36,761 nucleotides of DNA from Planctomycetaceae bacterium (GCA_021371965.1 JAJFVE010000115.1:1-36761); one strand, 5' to 3'. Shown: positions 7,972 to 16,878, numbered from the stretch's first letter. Program-made: numbers and translations. Notes: generated by a model from the letters alone, not told the origin.

Positions 7972-10752
7972 ATGATGATAGCCAATACGTTGCTTGACTG
8001 GTTGGGTGCGGAAGGATACGAGTACAAAGGCGTCACCTTCAGCAGCCCGCTGCCGACGGTGGCGCTGGTGATCCTGATCATCCTGGCCGCCGCGCTGGCG
8101 ATCTACCTGTACTCGCGCGAGAGCAGCCTCTCGCGCGGCAAGCGCATCGGCCTGGGCATCTGCCGCGCGGTGCTCTATGCGGCCCTGCTGGTGATGCTGT
8201 TCGGCCCGATCGCCGAACTGGAGCGCAAGAACACGCTGTCGCGCAACCTCCTGGTCCTGGTCGACCGCTCGGCCAGCATGGACATCGCCGACAAGCGCAC
8301 CCGCGGCGACGAACTGACCGACGCGGCCATGGCCTTGGGCAAGACGCCCTACGTGCTGCCCAAGGTGCAGGAGTCGCTGGCGAGCGCCCTGCGCCTGGCG
8401 CGGCGCACCAGCGACCGGCTCGATCAGTCGCGTCCGGCCGAGGCGCTGGAGCCCTCACGGGCAACCATCGCCGCCCTCGAACAGAGCGCCAAGCTCTGCC
8501 AGCAGTCTGGCCTCAGCGCCGTCGACCAGGCGGCCGCGGGCCCGCTCCAAGGCCGCCTCCAGGCCCTGGCCCAGCGCCAGAAGGGCCTGGACGCCACGAT
8601 GCAGAAGCTCGACAAGGAAAACGGCCTGACCACCACCCGCTGCCCGGAGCTTCGAGGCATTCAGGAACCGATCATCAAGGAAATCGAGGCCGCCGCGGGA
8701 ACCTTCTCCACGATCGCCCCGACCAGCACCGCCGCGGCCACTCCGGAAACTGCCTCGCAGCCGCGCATCGCCTTGGCCAAGGCCATGCTTGCCGGCATGC
8801 TGCCGAGCCTGGCTGCCCAGTGCAACGTCAAGTGCTATGCCTTCGGCGACAAGAGCGAGAATATCACCTCGATCGAGGGCAAAGACGGCCCCGGCGCGGT
8901 TGAAAAAGCCAAGGGCGAGATTGGCAAGATCAAGGCCATCGACACCAAGAGCCGCGGCGCTACGGCCATCCGCGACGCCATTAACGAGTACAGCGGTCAG
9001 CCGATGGCCGGCGTGGTGGTGGTGACCGACGGGGCGTTCAACGAGGAAGCGGACGATCCGCAGGAAGTCGCCTCGTGGCTCAAAGACCAGGGCGTGCCGC
9101 TGTACGTGGCGGGCCTGGGGCTCCAGGCCCCACAGGATATCGGCGTGCGGTCGCTGATCGTGGCCGACGCGGTCTTCCCCAAGGACATCGTCACCGCCCG
9201 CGTGCAGGTCTTCTCGCATGGCTATCGCGATACCAGCGTCGACGTGCTGCTCAAGCTCGACGGGCAGGAACTGGCCAAGGTCCCGGTGACCCTGACCGAC
9301 CAGGCCCGCTTCATCGACGTGCCCTTCAAGGTTCCCGAAGGCCGCGGCGCCACCGCCAAGCTCTCCGTCAGCATCGACCCGCGCAAGGAAGAGGTCTCCA
9401 CCGCCAACAACACCATCGAACGCAACATCAAGATCATCAATCAGAAGATCAAGGTGCTGTACGTCGAAGGCAAGCCGCGATGGGAATACCGCTACCTGCG
9501 AGTCGTGCTGCTGCGCGACCCGCGACTGGACGTCAAGTTCCTCATGACCCAGGGCGACCCGGACCTGGCGGCCGCCAACCCGCAGTACATCAGCCGCTTC
9601 CCCGACACCGACGAGGAGGCCTTCGCCTACGACCTGATCATCCTGGGCGAGGTGCAGGAATGGTTCTTCAACCGCCCGCAGCAACAGCGCATCGTCGACC
9701 TGGTGCGAAAGCGCGGCGGCTCGCTGCTGGTGCTGGCGGGCGAGCGTTACATGCCATCGAGCTACTATGGCAAGCCCCTGGCCGACGCCCTGCCGGTGAA
9801 GATCACGCGCGACTTCATCTCGAACATTCCCAAGGATCTTTATCCGATCGTCACGCCGGCCGGCAAGAAGTCCTTCACGATGCTCGAAGGCGACGAGAAG
9901 GGCAATGACCTGGTCTGGTCGCTGCTGAAATCGCTGCACCGCCTGCCGCGCCTGGAAGGCGCCAAGCCCGCCGCCAACGTGCTGGTGGAACTGCCCTCGA
10001 CGGAGCACGGCCAGCCGCCGTACCCGCTGATCGCCTGGCAGTACTTCGGCACGGGCAAGTCGATGTTCGTCGGGACCGACCAGCTCTGGCGCATGCGATA
10101 CAAGCTGGGCGACCAGTACCACGCCAAGTTCTGGGGCCAGGCGATCCAGTTCCTGGCGTTGTCGCGCCTGCTGGGCGAGAACAAGCGCATCCACATCGCC
10201 GTGGAGCGCCCGGAGTTCCGCGCGGGCGAGACGGTGTCCGTCACCGCCAACGTGCTGGACGATTCGTACGCCCCCTCGACGGCCAAGCGGTACGTCGTCT
10301 ATCGCGACACCGTTGCGGTGGATGAGAAAGCCCCGACTTCGCAGAAGGCGGTGCTGGAGACCAAGGAAATCGAACTGACGCCCGTAACCAACAGCCCGGG
10401 CCTCTTCCAGGGCTCGATGCGCCTGGAGAAGCAGGGGACCTACCAGATCCGTTCCGCCGGACAGGACAGCCGCTTCGCCAATAGCGTCGACGTGGTGGCC
10501 ACGGCGACCGATTACGAAAAGCTCGAACCGGCCATGCAGGAAGGCCTCCTGCGCAAGATGGCCGACCTGTCGGGCGGGCGATACCTGACGGTGCGCGAGT
10601 GGCCGGCGCTGGCCGGGTCGCTCGACAGCAAGGGGCGGACCATCGTCGAGCGGAAGCCCAAGGACCTGTGGGACTTCTGGCCCATTTACGTGCTGATCGT
10701 TTTGCTGGCCGGGTCGGAATGGTACCTGCGCCGGCGGTATCACCTGGTGTAG
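7972..10752 (+). CDS. membrane VWA/amidotransferase-like protein with helical insertion
   Basis: 926-residue membrane protein. ATG 7972 is chosen; TTG 7966 is in frame and overlaps the previous stop. Two membrane segments lie near residues 30-48 and 60-80, and one at the C-terminus (FWPIYVLIVLLAGSEWYL). The VWA metal site is complete: DRSAS (about 98-102), Thr in SRGATAIRDAI (about 331) and Asp in VVVTDGAF (about 353). Unusually, some 175 residues of mostly helical, Ala/Gln/Lys/Leu-rich sequence separate the first metal motif from the next beta strand. An amidotransferase-like domain (VLYVEGKPRWEYRYLR, YDLIILGEV, GGSLLVLAGE) follows, then an Ig-like region near 745-840. It is the largest protein of the operon and probably the main extracytoplasmic component. 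Confidence 0.9.
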   Translation: MMIANTLLDWLGAEGYEYKGVTFSSPLPTVALVILIILAAALAIYLYSRESSLSRGKRIGLGICRAVLYAALLVMLFGPIAELERKNTLSRNLLVLVDRSASMDIADKRTRGDELTDAAMALGKTPYVLPKVQESLASALRLARRTSDRLDQSRPAEALEPSRATIAALEQSAKLCQQSGLSAVDQAAAGPLQGRLQALAQRQKGLDATMQKLDKENGLTTTRCPELRGIQEPIIKEIEAAAGTFSTIAPTSTAAATPETASQPRIALAKAMLAGMLPSLAAQCNVKCYAFGDKSENITSIEGKDGPGAVEKAKGEIGKIKAIDTKSRGATAIRDAINEYSGQPMAGVVVVTDGAFNEEADDPQEVASWLKDQGVPLYVAGLGLQAPQDIGVRSLIVADAVFPKDIVTARVQVFSHGYRDTSVDVLLKLDGQELAKVPVTLTDQARFIDVPFKVPEGRGATAKLSVSIDPRKEEVSTANNTIERNIKIINQKIKVLYVEGKPRWEYRYLRVVLLRDPRLDVKFLMTQGDPDLAAANPQYISRFPDTDEEAFAYDLIILGEVQEWFFNRPQQQRIVDLVRKRGGSLLVLAGERYMPSSYYGKPLADALPVKITRDFISNIPKDLYPIVTPAGKKSFTMLEGDEKGNDLVWSLLKSLHRLPRLEGAKPAANVLVELPSTEHGQPPYPLIAWQYFGTGKSMFVGTDQLWRMRYKLGDQYHAKFWGQAIQFLALSRLLGENKRIHIAVERPEFRAGETVSVTANVLDDSYAPSTAKRYVVYRDTVAVDEKAPTSQKAVLETKEIELTPVTNSPGLFQGSMRLEKQGTYQIRSAGQDSRFANSVDVVATATDYEKLEPAMQEGLLRKMADLSGGRYLTVREWPALAGSLDSKGRTIVERKPKDLWDFWPIYVLIVLLAGSEWYLRRRYHLV

Positions 10753-10767
10753 CGGTGCGTGAGAACT

Positions 10768-12492
10768 ATGAGCCAATCGATGAGTCAACCTGACGCCGCG
10801 ACCGGAGCCCTCCACGCCGGCGTGCGCCGACGCCTCAGCGGCGCCTGGCGGCGCGAGCGGCGATTCCTCGCCACCCGCGGCGTGTGCTACCTGCTGATGG
10901 CCGCGGCGGCGCTGATCCTGCTCGACGTGGCCCTGGATTGGAGCCTCGACCTGGCCATGGGCTGGCGGACCGTGCTGGTGCTGGCCAACATCGTCCTCGT
11001 CGGCGGCATCCTCTATCAGACTTGGTGGCGCGGCGTGCGGCGGTTCGATCCGGTGCGCGTGGCGCTGCAGGTCGAGAGGCTCTACCCGCAGCTCAAGAGC
11101 CTGCTCGTGTCGTACGTGCAGCTCCACACGGCCCCGTCGGAGTCGGCGGGCATGAGTCCCAGCCTCGTCGCGGCCATGTGCCGCCAGGCCGTCGAACAGG
11201 CCCAACCGCTGGATTTCGGAAAGATCGTGCGATTCCGCACCCTGAAGAAGATCGCGGTGTATTCGGTGGCCGCCGCGGCGGTCGTGCTGGCGGCGGGATA
11301 CCTCCGCAGCGACGTGGCGGGCATTTTCCTCAAGCGCCTGATGGGCGCGCAGGTGGGCTACCCCACGCGGACGACCGTCCAGATGCTCCGCGGCGACGTG
11401 CTGGTGCAGCAAGGCCGCACCGCGACGCTGGCGGCGCAGGCCAGCGGTGAAGTGCCCGACGACGCCACGCTGATCATCCGCCCCCTCGACGGCGAGAACG
11501 AGACGATCATCGTTCCCGCCGGCGCCGAGCGCGACAGCAAGCGGGAGTTTTCCTACCGCACGCGGGAGCTGTACGGCAGCTTCCACTACCGCTATCGCAT
11601 CGGCGACGCCCTTTCCCGGGAGTATTTCGTCAAGGTCGTGCCGCCGCCGCATCTGGAGATGAAGGTTTGGGTCACGCTGCCGGCGTACACGCGACAGCCC
11701 GCCCTGGAAACGGAACTGCTGAGCCTGCAGGTGCTGGCCGGTTCGCGAATCACCTGGCAGGTCGTCAGCGACCGCCCGCTGGCGTCGATCGAGATGGTGC
11801 CTGACACCGGGGCGCCCGCGGCGATGACGCTGGCGGACAAGGCCCTGGTGGCCAAGGCCGACATGACGCCCGACAAGAACTTCTCCTACGGGTTCCGCCT
11901 TGTCGACAAGGACTATGGTTTCGCCTACACGCCCGAGGTTCGCTACACGATCCAGATCGTGCCCGACAACCCGCCGACCGTGGTGTTGACGCAGCCGACC
12001 GAGGACGAGAAGGCCACCGCCCGCAAGGACGTGAACATGGCCTTCACCTGCCGCGACGACTTCGGCCTCATCGAGGCGCGGCTGGTGTACGCCGTCGAGG
12101 GCAAGGACGGCAAGACGACCGTGGCGGAAAAGACGCAGCGGATCTCCGTCTTCAAGGATAACGATAAGGAAAGCGGCGGCTCGCTGGTCTGGAAGCTCGA
12201 CGAAGCGCTGCCGGCCCTCAAGGCCGGCGACATCGTGCGATACTGCGTCGAGGTACAGGACAACCGCCAGGGCGCCGGCGGCCCGGGCATCGGTCGATCC
12301 GACATGCGGCGACTGACGATTCTCTCCCCCGACGAATATCTGCGCTGGGTGCTCGACGAGCGACAGCGGCTCGTGCGGGCCATCCAGGGCGTGCACAAGG
12401 AAGAGACCGTTGCCGTCGACGCCGTCAAAGGGCTCGGCGGCGCGACAAGCCAGCCGGCGTCGGGAACCAATGCTCAGCCCAAGCGTCCATAA
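10768..12492 (+). CDS. DUF4175-like membrane protein
   Basis: 574 residues from ATG 10768; GTG 10759 is also possible. The N-terminus has three hydrophobic segments: CYLLMAAAALILLDVAL, VLVLANIVLVGGILY and IAVYSVAAAAVVLAAGYL. A long region follows that reads as two or more beta-sandwich domains and includes PPPHLEMKVWVTLPAYTRQP, a pattern seen in DUF4175 proteins. Proteobacterial DUF4175 proteins continue into a long Gln/Gly-rich coiled coil. This protein stops without one (ending TNAQPKRP), and the next two genes encode such coiled coils as separate exported proteins. The assignment to DUF4175 is by architecture and the YTRQP region, not by a search. It sits 15 bp after the VWA gene. Confidence 0.72.
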   Translation: MSQSMSQPDAATGALHAGVRRRLSGAWRRERRFLATRGVCYLLMAAAALILLDVALDWSLDLAMGWRTVLVLANIVLVGGILYQTWWRGVRRFDPVRVALQVERLYPQLKSLLVSYVQLHTAPSESAGMSPSLVAAMCRQAVEQAQPLDFGKIVRFRTLKKIAVYSVAAAAVVLAAGYLRSDVAGIFLKRLMGAQVGYPTRTTVQMLRGDVLVQQGRTATLAAQASGEVPDDATLIIRPLDGENETIIVPAGAERDSKREFSYRTRELYGSFHYRYRIGDALSREYFVKVVPPPHLEMKVWVTLPAYTRQPALETELLSLQVLAGSRITWQVVSDRPLASIEMVPDTGAPAAMTLADKALVAKADMTPDKNFSYGFRLVDKDYGFAYTPEVRYTIQIVPDNPPTVVLTQPTEDEKATARKDVNMAFTCRDDFGLIEARLVYAVEGKDGKTTVAEKTQRISVFKDNDKESGGSLVWKLDEALPALKAGDIVRYCVEVQDNRQGAGGPGIGRSDMRRLTILSPDEYLRWVLDERQRLVRAIQGVHKEETVAVDAVKGLGGATSQPASGTNAQPKRP

Positions 12493-12495
12493 TGG

Positions 12496-12537
12496 CATGG
12501 GCATCTTGCCCATGAGCGGCACGGGGCTTATCCGTGC
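12496..12537. repeat. double REP-like hairpin (TCT loop)
   Basis: Two tandem hairpins lie between the DUF4175-like gene and the next gene. The first (12496-12514) is CATGGGCA-TCT-TGCCCATG, a perfect 8-bp stem. The second (12519-12537) is GCACGG, a 7-base loop, then CCGTGC. The same pair of elements occurs at 23049-23091. The GTG at 12534 lies inside the second hairpin, which is one reason to prefer ATG 12552 as the next start. Confidence 0.75.
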
Positions 12538-12551
12538 GTGAAAGAGGGTTT

Positions 12552-14282
12552 ATGATGCGTAGCATACTGTGCTGTGCGATCGCGCTGTGCGTTTTGGCCG
12601 CCGCGACGGCCAGCGCCCAGCAGCCCACGCCCTCCGGCGGTTCGGGGGATCTGATGCGCGCTCTCGAGGCCATTCTCCAGGAGGCCCAGCGACAGGAGCG
12701 GGTCAGTGGCGACATGGTCCGTCTGCTCGGCGAGTTCCGCTCGCTGGTCAACGACCTGCAGTCCAACCAGCTTATGTCCGAGGCCAATGGCAAGACGCTT
12801 ATCGCCATGGCCGACGTCATCGGCTCGGCCGACCGCAAGCACGTGCGCGTCGCCGCAGAGTTGCTTCGCAAAGCTGGAACCGATGCCTCCGCCCGCGCCA
12901 GCGGCGTCGAGGCCGCCGACGTCCAGATCCAGCGCGCCTTGGCCATGTTGACCGACCTGCTTCGCCAGGCCGACGCGCTGGCGGCCTCGGAAATGGTCGG
13001 TTTTGAACTGAGCCAGTTGATCAAGGCCCAGGAGCGCGTCACCGACATCAGCGTGAAGGTCGGGCGCGAGATGCTCATCGATCCGTCCAAGATTACGCAA
13101 GACCCCGTCAAGCTTTCCCAGGACCAGGAGAAACTCGCCGAGCGCGCCGGAACCCTCCAGAAACTCCTCCAGCAGGCCCGTGACGGCGAGAAGGACCCTG
13201 GCGTCAAGGACAAGCTGCAACGCGCCGCCGCCGCCATGGAGCAGGAAAAAGTCGACGCCAAGCTCCAGGCCGCCGCTCGCAACATCGACCGCCGTGACAT
13301 GATCCCGGCCGTCACCGATCAAAAGCAGGTTCTCGACACCCTCAAGGCCATCGAGAAGATGCTCAACGAGTCGCCCCAGGCCGACATGAAAGAAATGGCC
13401 GAGCAGCTCGCCTCGATGCTCGAGTCCGAAAAGAAGCTCCGCGAGAAGACCGAGGCGATGAACCCCGACCAGTTCAAGAAAGACGCCGCCGCCCTCAAGA
13501 AGGAACAGGAAGCCATCCGCAAGCAGCTTGAGGACGCCGCCAAGGCCGACAAGGCCAAGGCCCAGAAGCCCAGCCCGCCCCAGGACGGCCCGCCGCAGGA
13601 AAAGGGCGAACCCTCCACCGCCAAGAAGGCCCAGGGCAAGGAAGACGATAAGGAATCTGCCGCCAAGCAGGGCGCCAAGAAGGGCGGCGCCGGAAAGACC
13701 GGCGGCGGCTCCAACACCGGCGCCGGAAAGGGCGGTCCGCCCGCTCCGCCGCGTGATCGGCCTCCGATGGCCGGCGGCGCGCCCGGAAGCAAGCCCGGCG
13801 GCGCCGGGGCGCCCATGGAGCAGGCGGAAAAAGCACTCAGCGAACAGCAGCAGACCGAGGCCGCACATGCCATGCGCGATGCCGAGGCGGCCATGGCCGC
13901 CGAACTGGCGGCGATGCAGGCCGAGATGGATTCCATGGCCCAGGGCCAAGGCGAAGGACAAGGCGAGGGGCAGGGCGAAGGCCAGGGCGAGGGTAAGGGC
14001 GAGGGTAAGGGCGAAGGCAAAGGCCAGGGTAAAGGTCAGGGCAAGGGCATGGGCCAGGGCATGGGGATGCAGCCCGGGTCCAAGGCCGGCCCCATGGGCG
14101 GCGGAATGCTCGGCGTGGCCAGCTCGACCGTCTACGGTGATCGCCCCGAGGACAAGCGGTCCGACGCCGAGTCGCTCGACCGCACCGAGCGCAAGGCCCT
14201 GAACGAGTCCTTCGCGCGGGAACTGCCCCGCGAATACCGCGACCTGCTCAAGGCGTACTACGAACTGCTGTCGAGGCAGTGA
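12552..14282 (+). CDS. secreted coiled-coil protein with Gly/Gln/Glu/Lys repeat linker
   Basis: 576 residues from ATG 12552, preceded by AGAGGG (12543-12548). A signal peptide (MMRSILCCAIALCVLAAATA, cleaved after ASA) is followed by a long, mostly alpha-helical, charged region that begins with ILQEAQRQERVSGDMVRLLG. A Lys/Ala/Pro/Gly-rich stretch is followed by a low-complexity run at about 464-505 (13941-14067) made of QGEG, KGEG and KGQG units. The end carries the conserved motifs ELPREYRDLL and YYELLSRQ. The next gene is a paralogue with the same N- and C-terminal motifs. By architecture both resemble the coiled-coil tail of DUF4175 proteins. Function unknown; likely a periplasmic partner of the upstream membrane proteins. 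Confidence 0.85.
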   Translation: MMRSILCCAIALCVLAAATASAQQPTPSGGSGDLMRALEAILQEAQRQERVSGDMVRLLGEFRSLVNDLQSNQLMSEANGKTLIAMADVIGSADRKHVRVAAELLRKAGTDASARASGVEAADVQIQRALAMLTDLLRQADALAASEMVGFELSQLIKAQERVTDISVKVGREMLIDPSKITQDPVKLSQDQEKLAERAGTLQKLLQQARDGEKDPGVKDKLQRAAAAMEQEKVDAKLQAAARNIDRRDMIPAVTDQKQVLDTLKAIEKMLNESPQADMKEMAEQLASMLESEKKLREKTEAMNPDQFKKDAAALKKEQEAIRKQLEDAAKADKAKAQKPSPPQDGPPQEKGEPSTAKKAQGKEDDKESAAKQGAKKGGAGKTGGGSNTGAGKGGPPAPPRDRPPMAGGAPGSKPGGAGAPMEQAEKALSEQQQTEAAHAMRDAEAAMAAELAAMQAEMDSMAQGQGEGQGEGQGEGQGEGKGEGKGEGKGQGKGQGKGMGQGMGMQPGSKAGPMGGGMLGVASSTVYGDRPEDKRSDAESLDRTERKALNESFARELPREYRDLLKAYYELLSRQ

Positions 14283-14341
14283 CCGCTGCGCGGCAAAAAC
14301 CAGCCTGCAAAAGGCAAGCTACAAGAGAAGGACAATGGCGG

Positions 14342-14370
14342 CATGGCGACACGTGGAACGCGTCGCCATG
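14342..14370. repeat. intercistronic hairpin before the second paralogue
   Basis: CATGGCGAC (14342-14350) pairs perfectly with GTCGCCATG (14362-14370). The inner bases CGT/ACG extend the stem past one A-C mismatch. It stands 17 bases before the chosen start of the next gene and mirrors the hairpin placed before the first paralogue. The upstream ATG 14343 lies within the stem. Confidence 0.65.
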
Positions 14371-14387
14371 AGCAAGCGGCGAGACAA

Positions 14388-15587
14388 ATGATGAACGCTT
14401 GGCGACAGACAATCTGCTGTGCCGTGGTGGTGGCTCTGGCAGCCGGCTCCGCGTTTGCCCAGGCGCCATCGGCCGCCCCGCCTTCGGCTTCGCTGACGGG
14501 CGTGCTCGACGCCATCCTTCAGGAAGCCCAGCGGCAGGAAAAAGTCAGCGGCGACATGGTCCGCCTGCTTGGGCAATTCCGCGCCCTCGTCAACGACTTG
14601 CAGTCCAACAAGCTGCTTTCCCAGGCCAACGGCGAGAGCCTCAACCACATGGCCGCCGTCATCGCCACCACCGACCGCACCCATGTGCGGGCGGCCGCGG
14701 CGGCCCTGCGAACGGCCGGCGCCGACGCGACGGTCCACGCCGCCAACGTCCGCAACGCCGCCGAGCAGATCCAGCAGGCCCTGGACCTGTTGACCCAACT
14801 GCTTAAGCAGTCCGACGCCTTGGCCGCCGAGGAGACCGTCGGACTCAACATCGGCCAGATCATCATCGAGCAGAAGGGCGTGCTGGACGAAACCGTGCAG
14901 ATCGGCAAGGACTCGCTGAGCGACCCGAGCAAGGCCGATGCGGCCGCCCCCGCCTTGGCCGCCCGACAGGAGAAGATCGCCGACCGCGTCACGACGCTGC
15001 GAGGCCTGCTCGACACCATCCTTGCCGCCCAGCCCAACACCAATATGCGAGACCGCCTCGAGACCGCCGCCGGCCTCATGGACGAGCGGAAGATCGACGT
15101 GCCCCTGCAGACCGCCTCGCGCAACATCGCCGACCGCGACATGCTCCCGGCCGTCGGGCGGCAGAAGCAGGGCCTCAAGGATCTCAAGGAACTCGCCGAC
15201 ATCCTGTCCGGGCCGGACTCCAAAGACTCCAAGGATTCCAAGGACGGCAAAGACGGTAAGGACGGCAAGGACGGCAAAGGCAAAGACGGCAAGGGCAAGG
15301 ACGGTAAAGGCAAAGACGGTAAAGGCAAGGGCAAGGATGGCAAGGGCCAGGCGAACGTGATCGCCATGGGCATCAAGCCCGGCCGGGCCGGCCGCTTTGG
15401 CGGCAAGATGCTCGGCGAGGCGCCTGACGACGGGACTGACCCTCCCGCCCCGACCGACAAGAACTCCCGCTGGGCGCCGCTGGATCGCACCGATCGCAAG
15501 GCGCTGGATCAGTCTTTTGCACGCGAACTGCCCCGCGAATATCGCGACCTGCTCATGGCGTATTACGAGCTGCTGTCGAGGCAGTGA
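14388..15587 (+). CDS. secreted coiled-coil paralogue with Lys/Asp/Gly repeat linker
   Basis: 399 residues from ATG 14388; ATG 14391 is equivalent, and ATG 14343 would add 15 residues that come from a hairpin. The chosen start gives MM plus a signal peptide ending in GSAFAQ, just like the paralogue upstream. The helical region opens with ILQEAQRQEKVSGDMVRLLG and the protein ends with ELPREYRDLL and YYELLSRQ, all shared with the gene at 12552. The linker differs completely: residues about 279-320 (15222-15348) are SKD, GKD and GKGKD units instead of Gln/Glu/Gly units. The first half of its sister's central region is shortened, which accounts for the length difference. No catalytic motif. Probably made with the other operon products. 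Confidence 0.83.
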   Translation: MMNAWRQTICCAVVVALAAGSAFAQAPSAAPPSASLTGVLDAILQEAQRQEKVSGDMVRLLGQFRALVNDLQSNKLLSQANGESLNHMAAVIATTDRTHVRAAAAALRTAGADATVHAANVRNAAEQIQQALDLLTQLLKQSDALAAEETVGLNIGQIIIEQKGVLDETVQIGKDSLSDPSKADAAAPALAARQEKIADRVTTLRGLLDTILAAQPNTNMRDRLETAAGLMDERKIDVPLQTASRNIADRDMLPAVGRQKQGLKDLKELADILSGPDSKDSKDSKDGKDGKDGKDGKGKDGKGKDGKGKDGKGKGKDGKGQANVIAMGIKPGRAGRFGGKMLGEAPDDGTDPPAPTDKNSRWAPLDRTDRKALDQSFARELPREYRDLLMAYYELLSRQ

Positions 15588-15599
15588 TCGCTGCTCGAT

Positions 15600-15750
15600 A
15601 AATTACAAAATACAGAACCCAAAAATACAAACAAGGCATGGAAGAGACAAAATGACAAACCTCAAACTGCAGAACAGCCTGTTTGGGATTTTGATTTCTT
15701 GAGGCTTGATGTTTGTCTGGGTTTCGGAATTTGGGTTTTGGAGTTTATAA
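15600..15750. repeat. AT-rich imperfect inverted repeat
   Basis: The gap before the toroid gene has an A-rich left arm (15600-15632) and a GT-rich right arm (15710-15750) that are imperfect complements, sharing GTTTGT and GGGTTT blocks. Its base composition is far below that of the flanking genes. It resembles the dispersed AT-rich repeats common in planctomycete intergenic DNA, from memory only. Confidence 0.5.
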
Positions 15751-15767
15751 CCGGCAAGGTGGCATCA

Positions 15768-16775
15768 ATGAAACACAAGCTCAGGTATCAAGCAGTCGCC
15801 GTCCTCCTGGCGGGCCTCATGGCCTTTGCCCCCGTCTCCTTCGCGCAGGCTCCGGCCGCGGCGCAAGGCGTGGGCGTTGCCGAGATGACTCCGGCCGCCG
15901 AGGCGGCCATCAACAAGGCTCTCAAGTTCCTCCAGAAGAGCCAGCAGAGTGACGGGAGTTGGGGTTCATACAAGGTCGCCTCCACGGCCCTGACGCTGAT
16001 GGCGTACATGGTGCAGGGCTACTTTCCCGACCGCGAGGAATACGGCGAGACGATGAACAAGGGCGTCGACTTCCTGCTGCGCCAGTCGGCCACGCGCCGC
16101 GGATACATGGGCACCAGCATGTACGAGCACGGCCTGGCGACGCTGGCGCTGTCGGAAGTCTGGGGCATGAGCAACCGCGACGAACTGCGCGACGCCCTCA
16201 AGCGGGCCGTCGACGTCATCCTCCGCGCCCAGAACCCTGCCGGCGGATGGCGATACGCCCCGCAGCCCACCGACGCCGACATCTCCGTCACCGTCATGCA
16301 GATCGTCGCTTTGGCCTCGGCAAAGGAAGCCGGGATCTTTGTTCCCGACGCGACCATCAACAAAGCGATCTCCTACGTGCTGAGCTGCCAGGAAAAGGCC
16401 AGCGGCGGGTTCGGGTACAGCGGTCCCAGCGGCCCGGGCTTCGCGCGAACCGCGGCCGGCGTCGTGTCGCTGATGATGTGCGGCCAGCGCGGAACCGAGG
16501 CGGTGCAGGCCGGGCTGAGCTGGCTGCTCAAGATGCCCGATGGCCAGTTCGAAAGCGGCGAGGGGCACTACTTCTACGCCCACTACTACGGCGCCCAGGC
16601 GATGTATCAGGCCGGCGACAAGTATTACCAGCAGTGGTACCCCCGCATCCGCGAGTCGCTGCTGAAAAAGCAGAGCCCCGACGGGAGCTGGCCCGACGGC
16701 CAGAACATCGGCACGCAGATGGCCGTCCTGGTCCTGGGAATCCCCAATCGCTTCCTGCCGATTTATCAAAGATAA
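15768..16775 (+). CDS. secreted prenyltransferase/squalene-cyclase-type toroid protein
   Basis: 335 residues from ATG 15768, behind AAGGTGG. A signal peptide (hydrophobic core AVLLAGLMAFAPVSF, cleaved after FAQ) means the protein is exported. It has repeated alpha/alpha-toroid signatures of the prenyltransferase and squalene oxidase repeat family: QQSDGSWGSY (59-68), NPAGGWRY (156-163), ASGGFGY and SPDGSWPD. True squalene-hopene cyclases are about twice as long and carry an acidic DXDD motif; here the nearest match is DADIS (169-173). It is therefore unlikely to be a terpene cyclase and is more likely a binding or scaffold toroid. Nearly identical architectures are often found beside MoxR/VWA genes in planctomycetes (family knowledge). 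It is the last gene of the run. Confidence 0.87.
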   Translation: MKHKLRYQAVAVLLAGLMAFAPVSFAQAPAAAQGVGVAEMTPAAEAAINKALKFLQKSQQSDGSWGSYKVASTALTLMAYMVQGYFPDREEYGETMNKGVDFLLRQSATRRGYMGTSMYEHGLATLALSEVWGMSNRDELRDALKRAVDVILRAQNPAGGWRYAPQPTDADISVTVMQIVALASAKEAGIFVPDATINKAISYVLSCQEKASGGFGYSGPSGPGFARTAAGVVSLMMCGQRGTEAVQAGLSWLLKMPDGQFESGEGHYFYAHYYGAQAMYQAGDKYYQQWYPRIRESLLKKQSPDGSWPDGQNIGTQMAVLVLGIPNRFLPIYQR

Positions 16776-16878
16776 GGCGGTTTCCAATTCCCAATCGGAG
16801 AACGCCGCCCCGTGTTGATGCCCCGACCACGGGCTATTGGTTCCCGTTACCGATTGCGTAGCGCCGGCGTTGCGTCGA

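Noticed and set aside
8455..12522. A 1355-codon open frame on the minus strand
   Set aside because: It lies exactly opposite the VWA and DUF4175-like genes, has a His/Arg/Gly-rich composition without domains, and follows from high GC in third codon positions.
12534..12551. GTG 12534 as start of the coiled-coil protein
   Set aside because: It lies inside a REP-like hairpin, and ATG 12552 has AGAGGG before it and gives a normal signal peptide.
15169..15210. A triplet-repeat or CRISPR-like array in the KDG-coding region
   Set aside because: The units are in-frame codon repeats inside a conserved protein architecture; there are no spacers.
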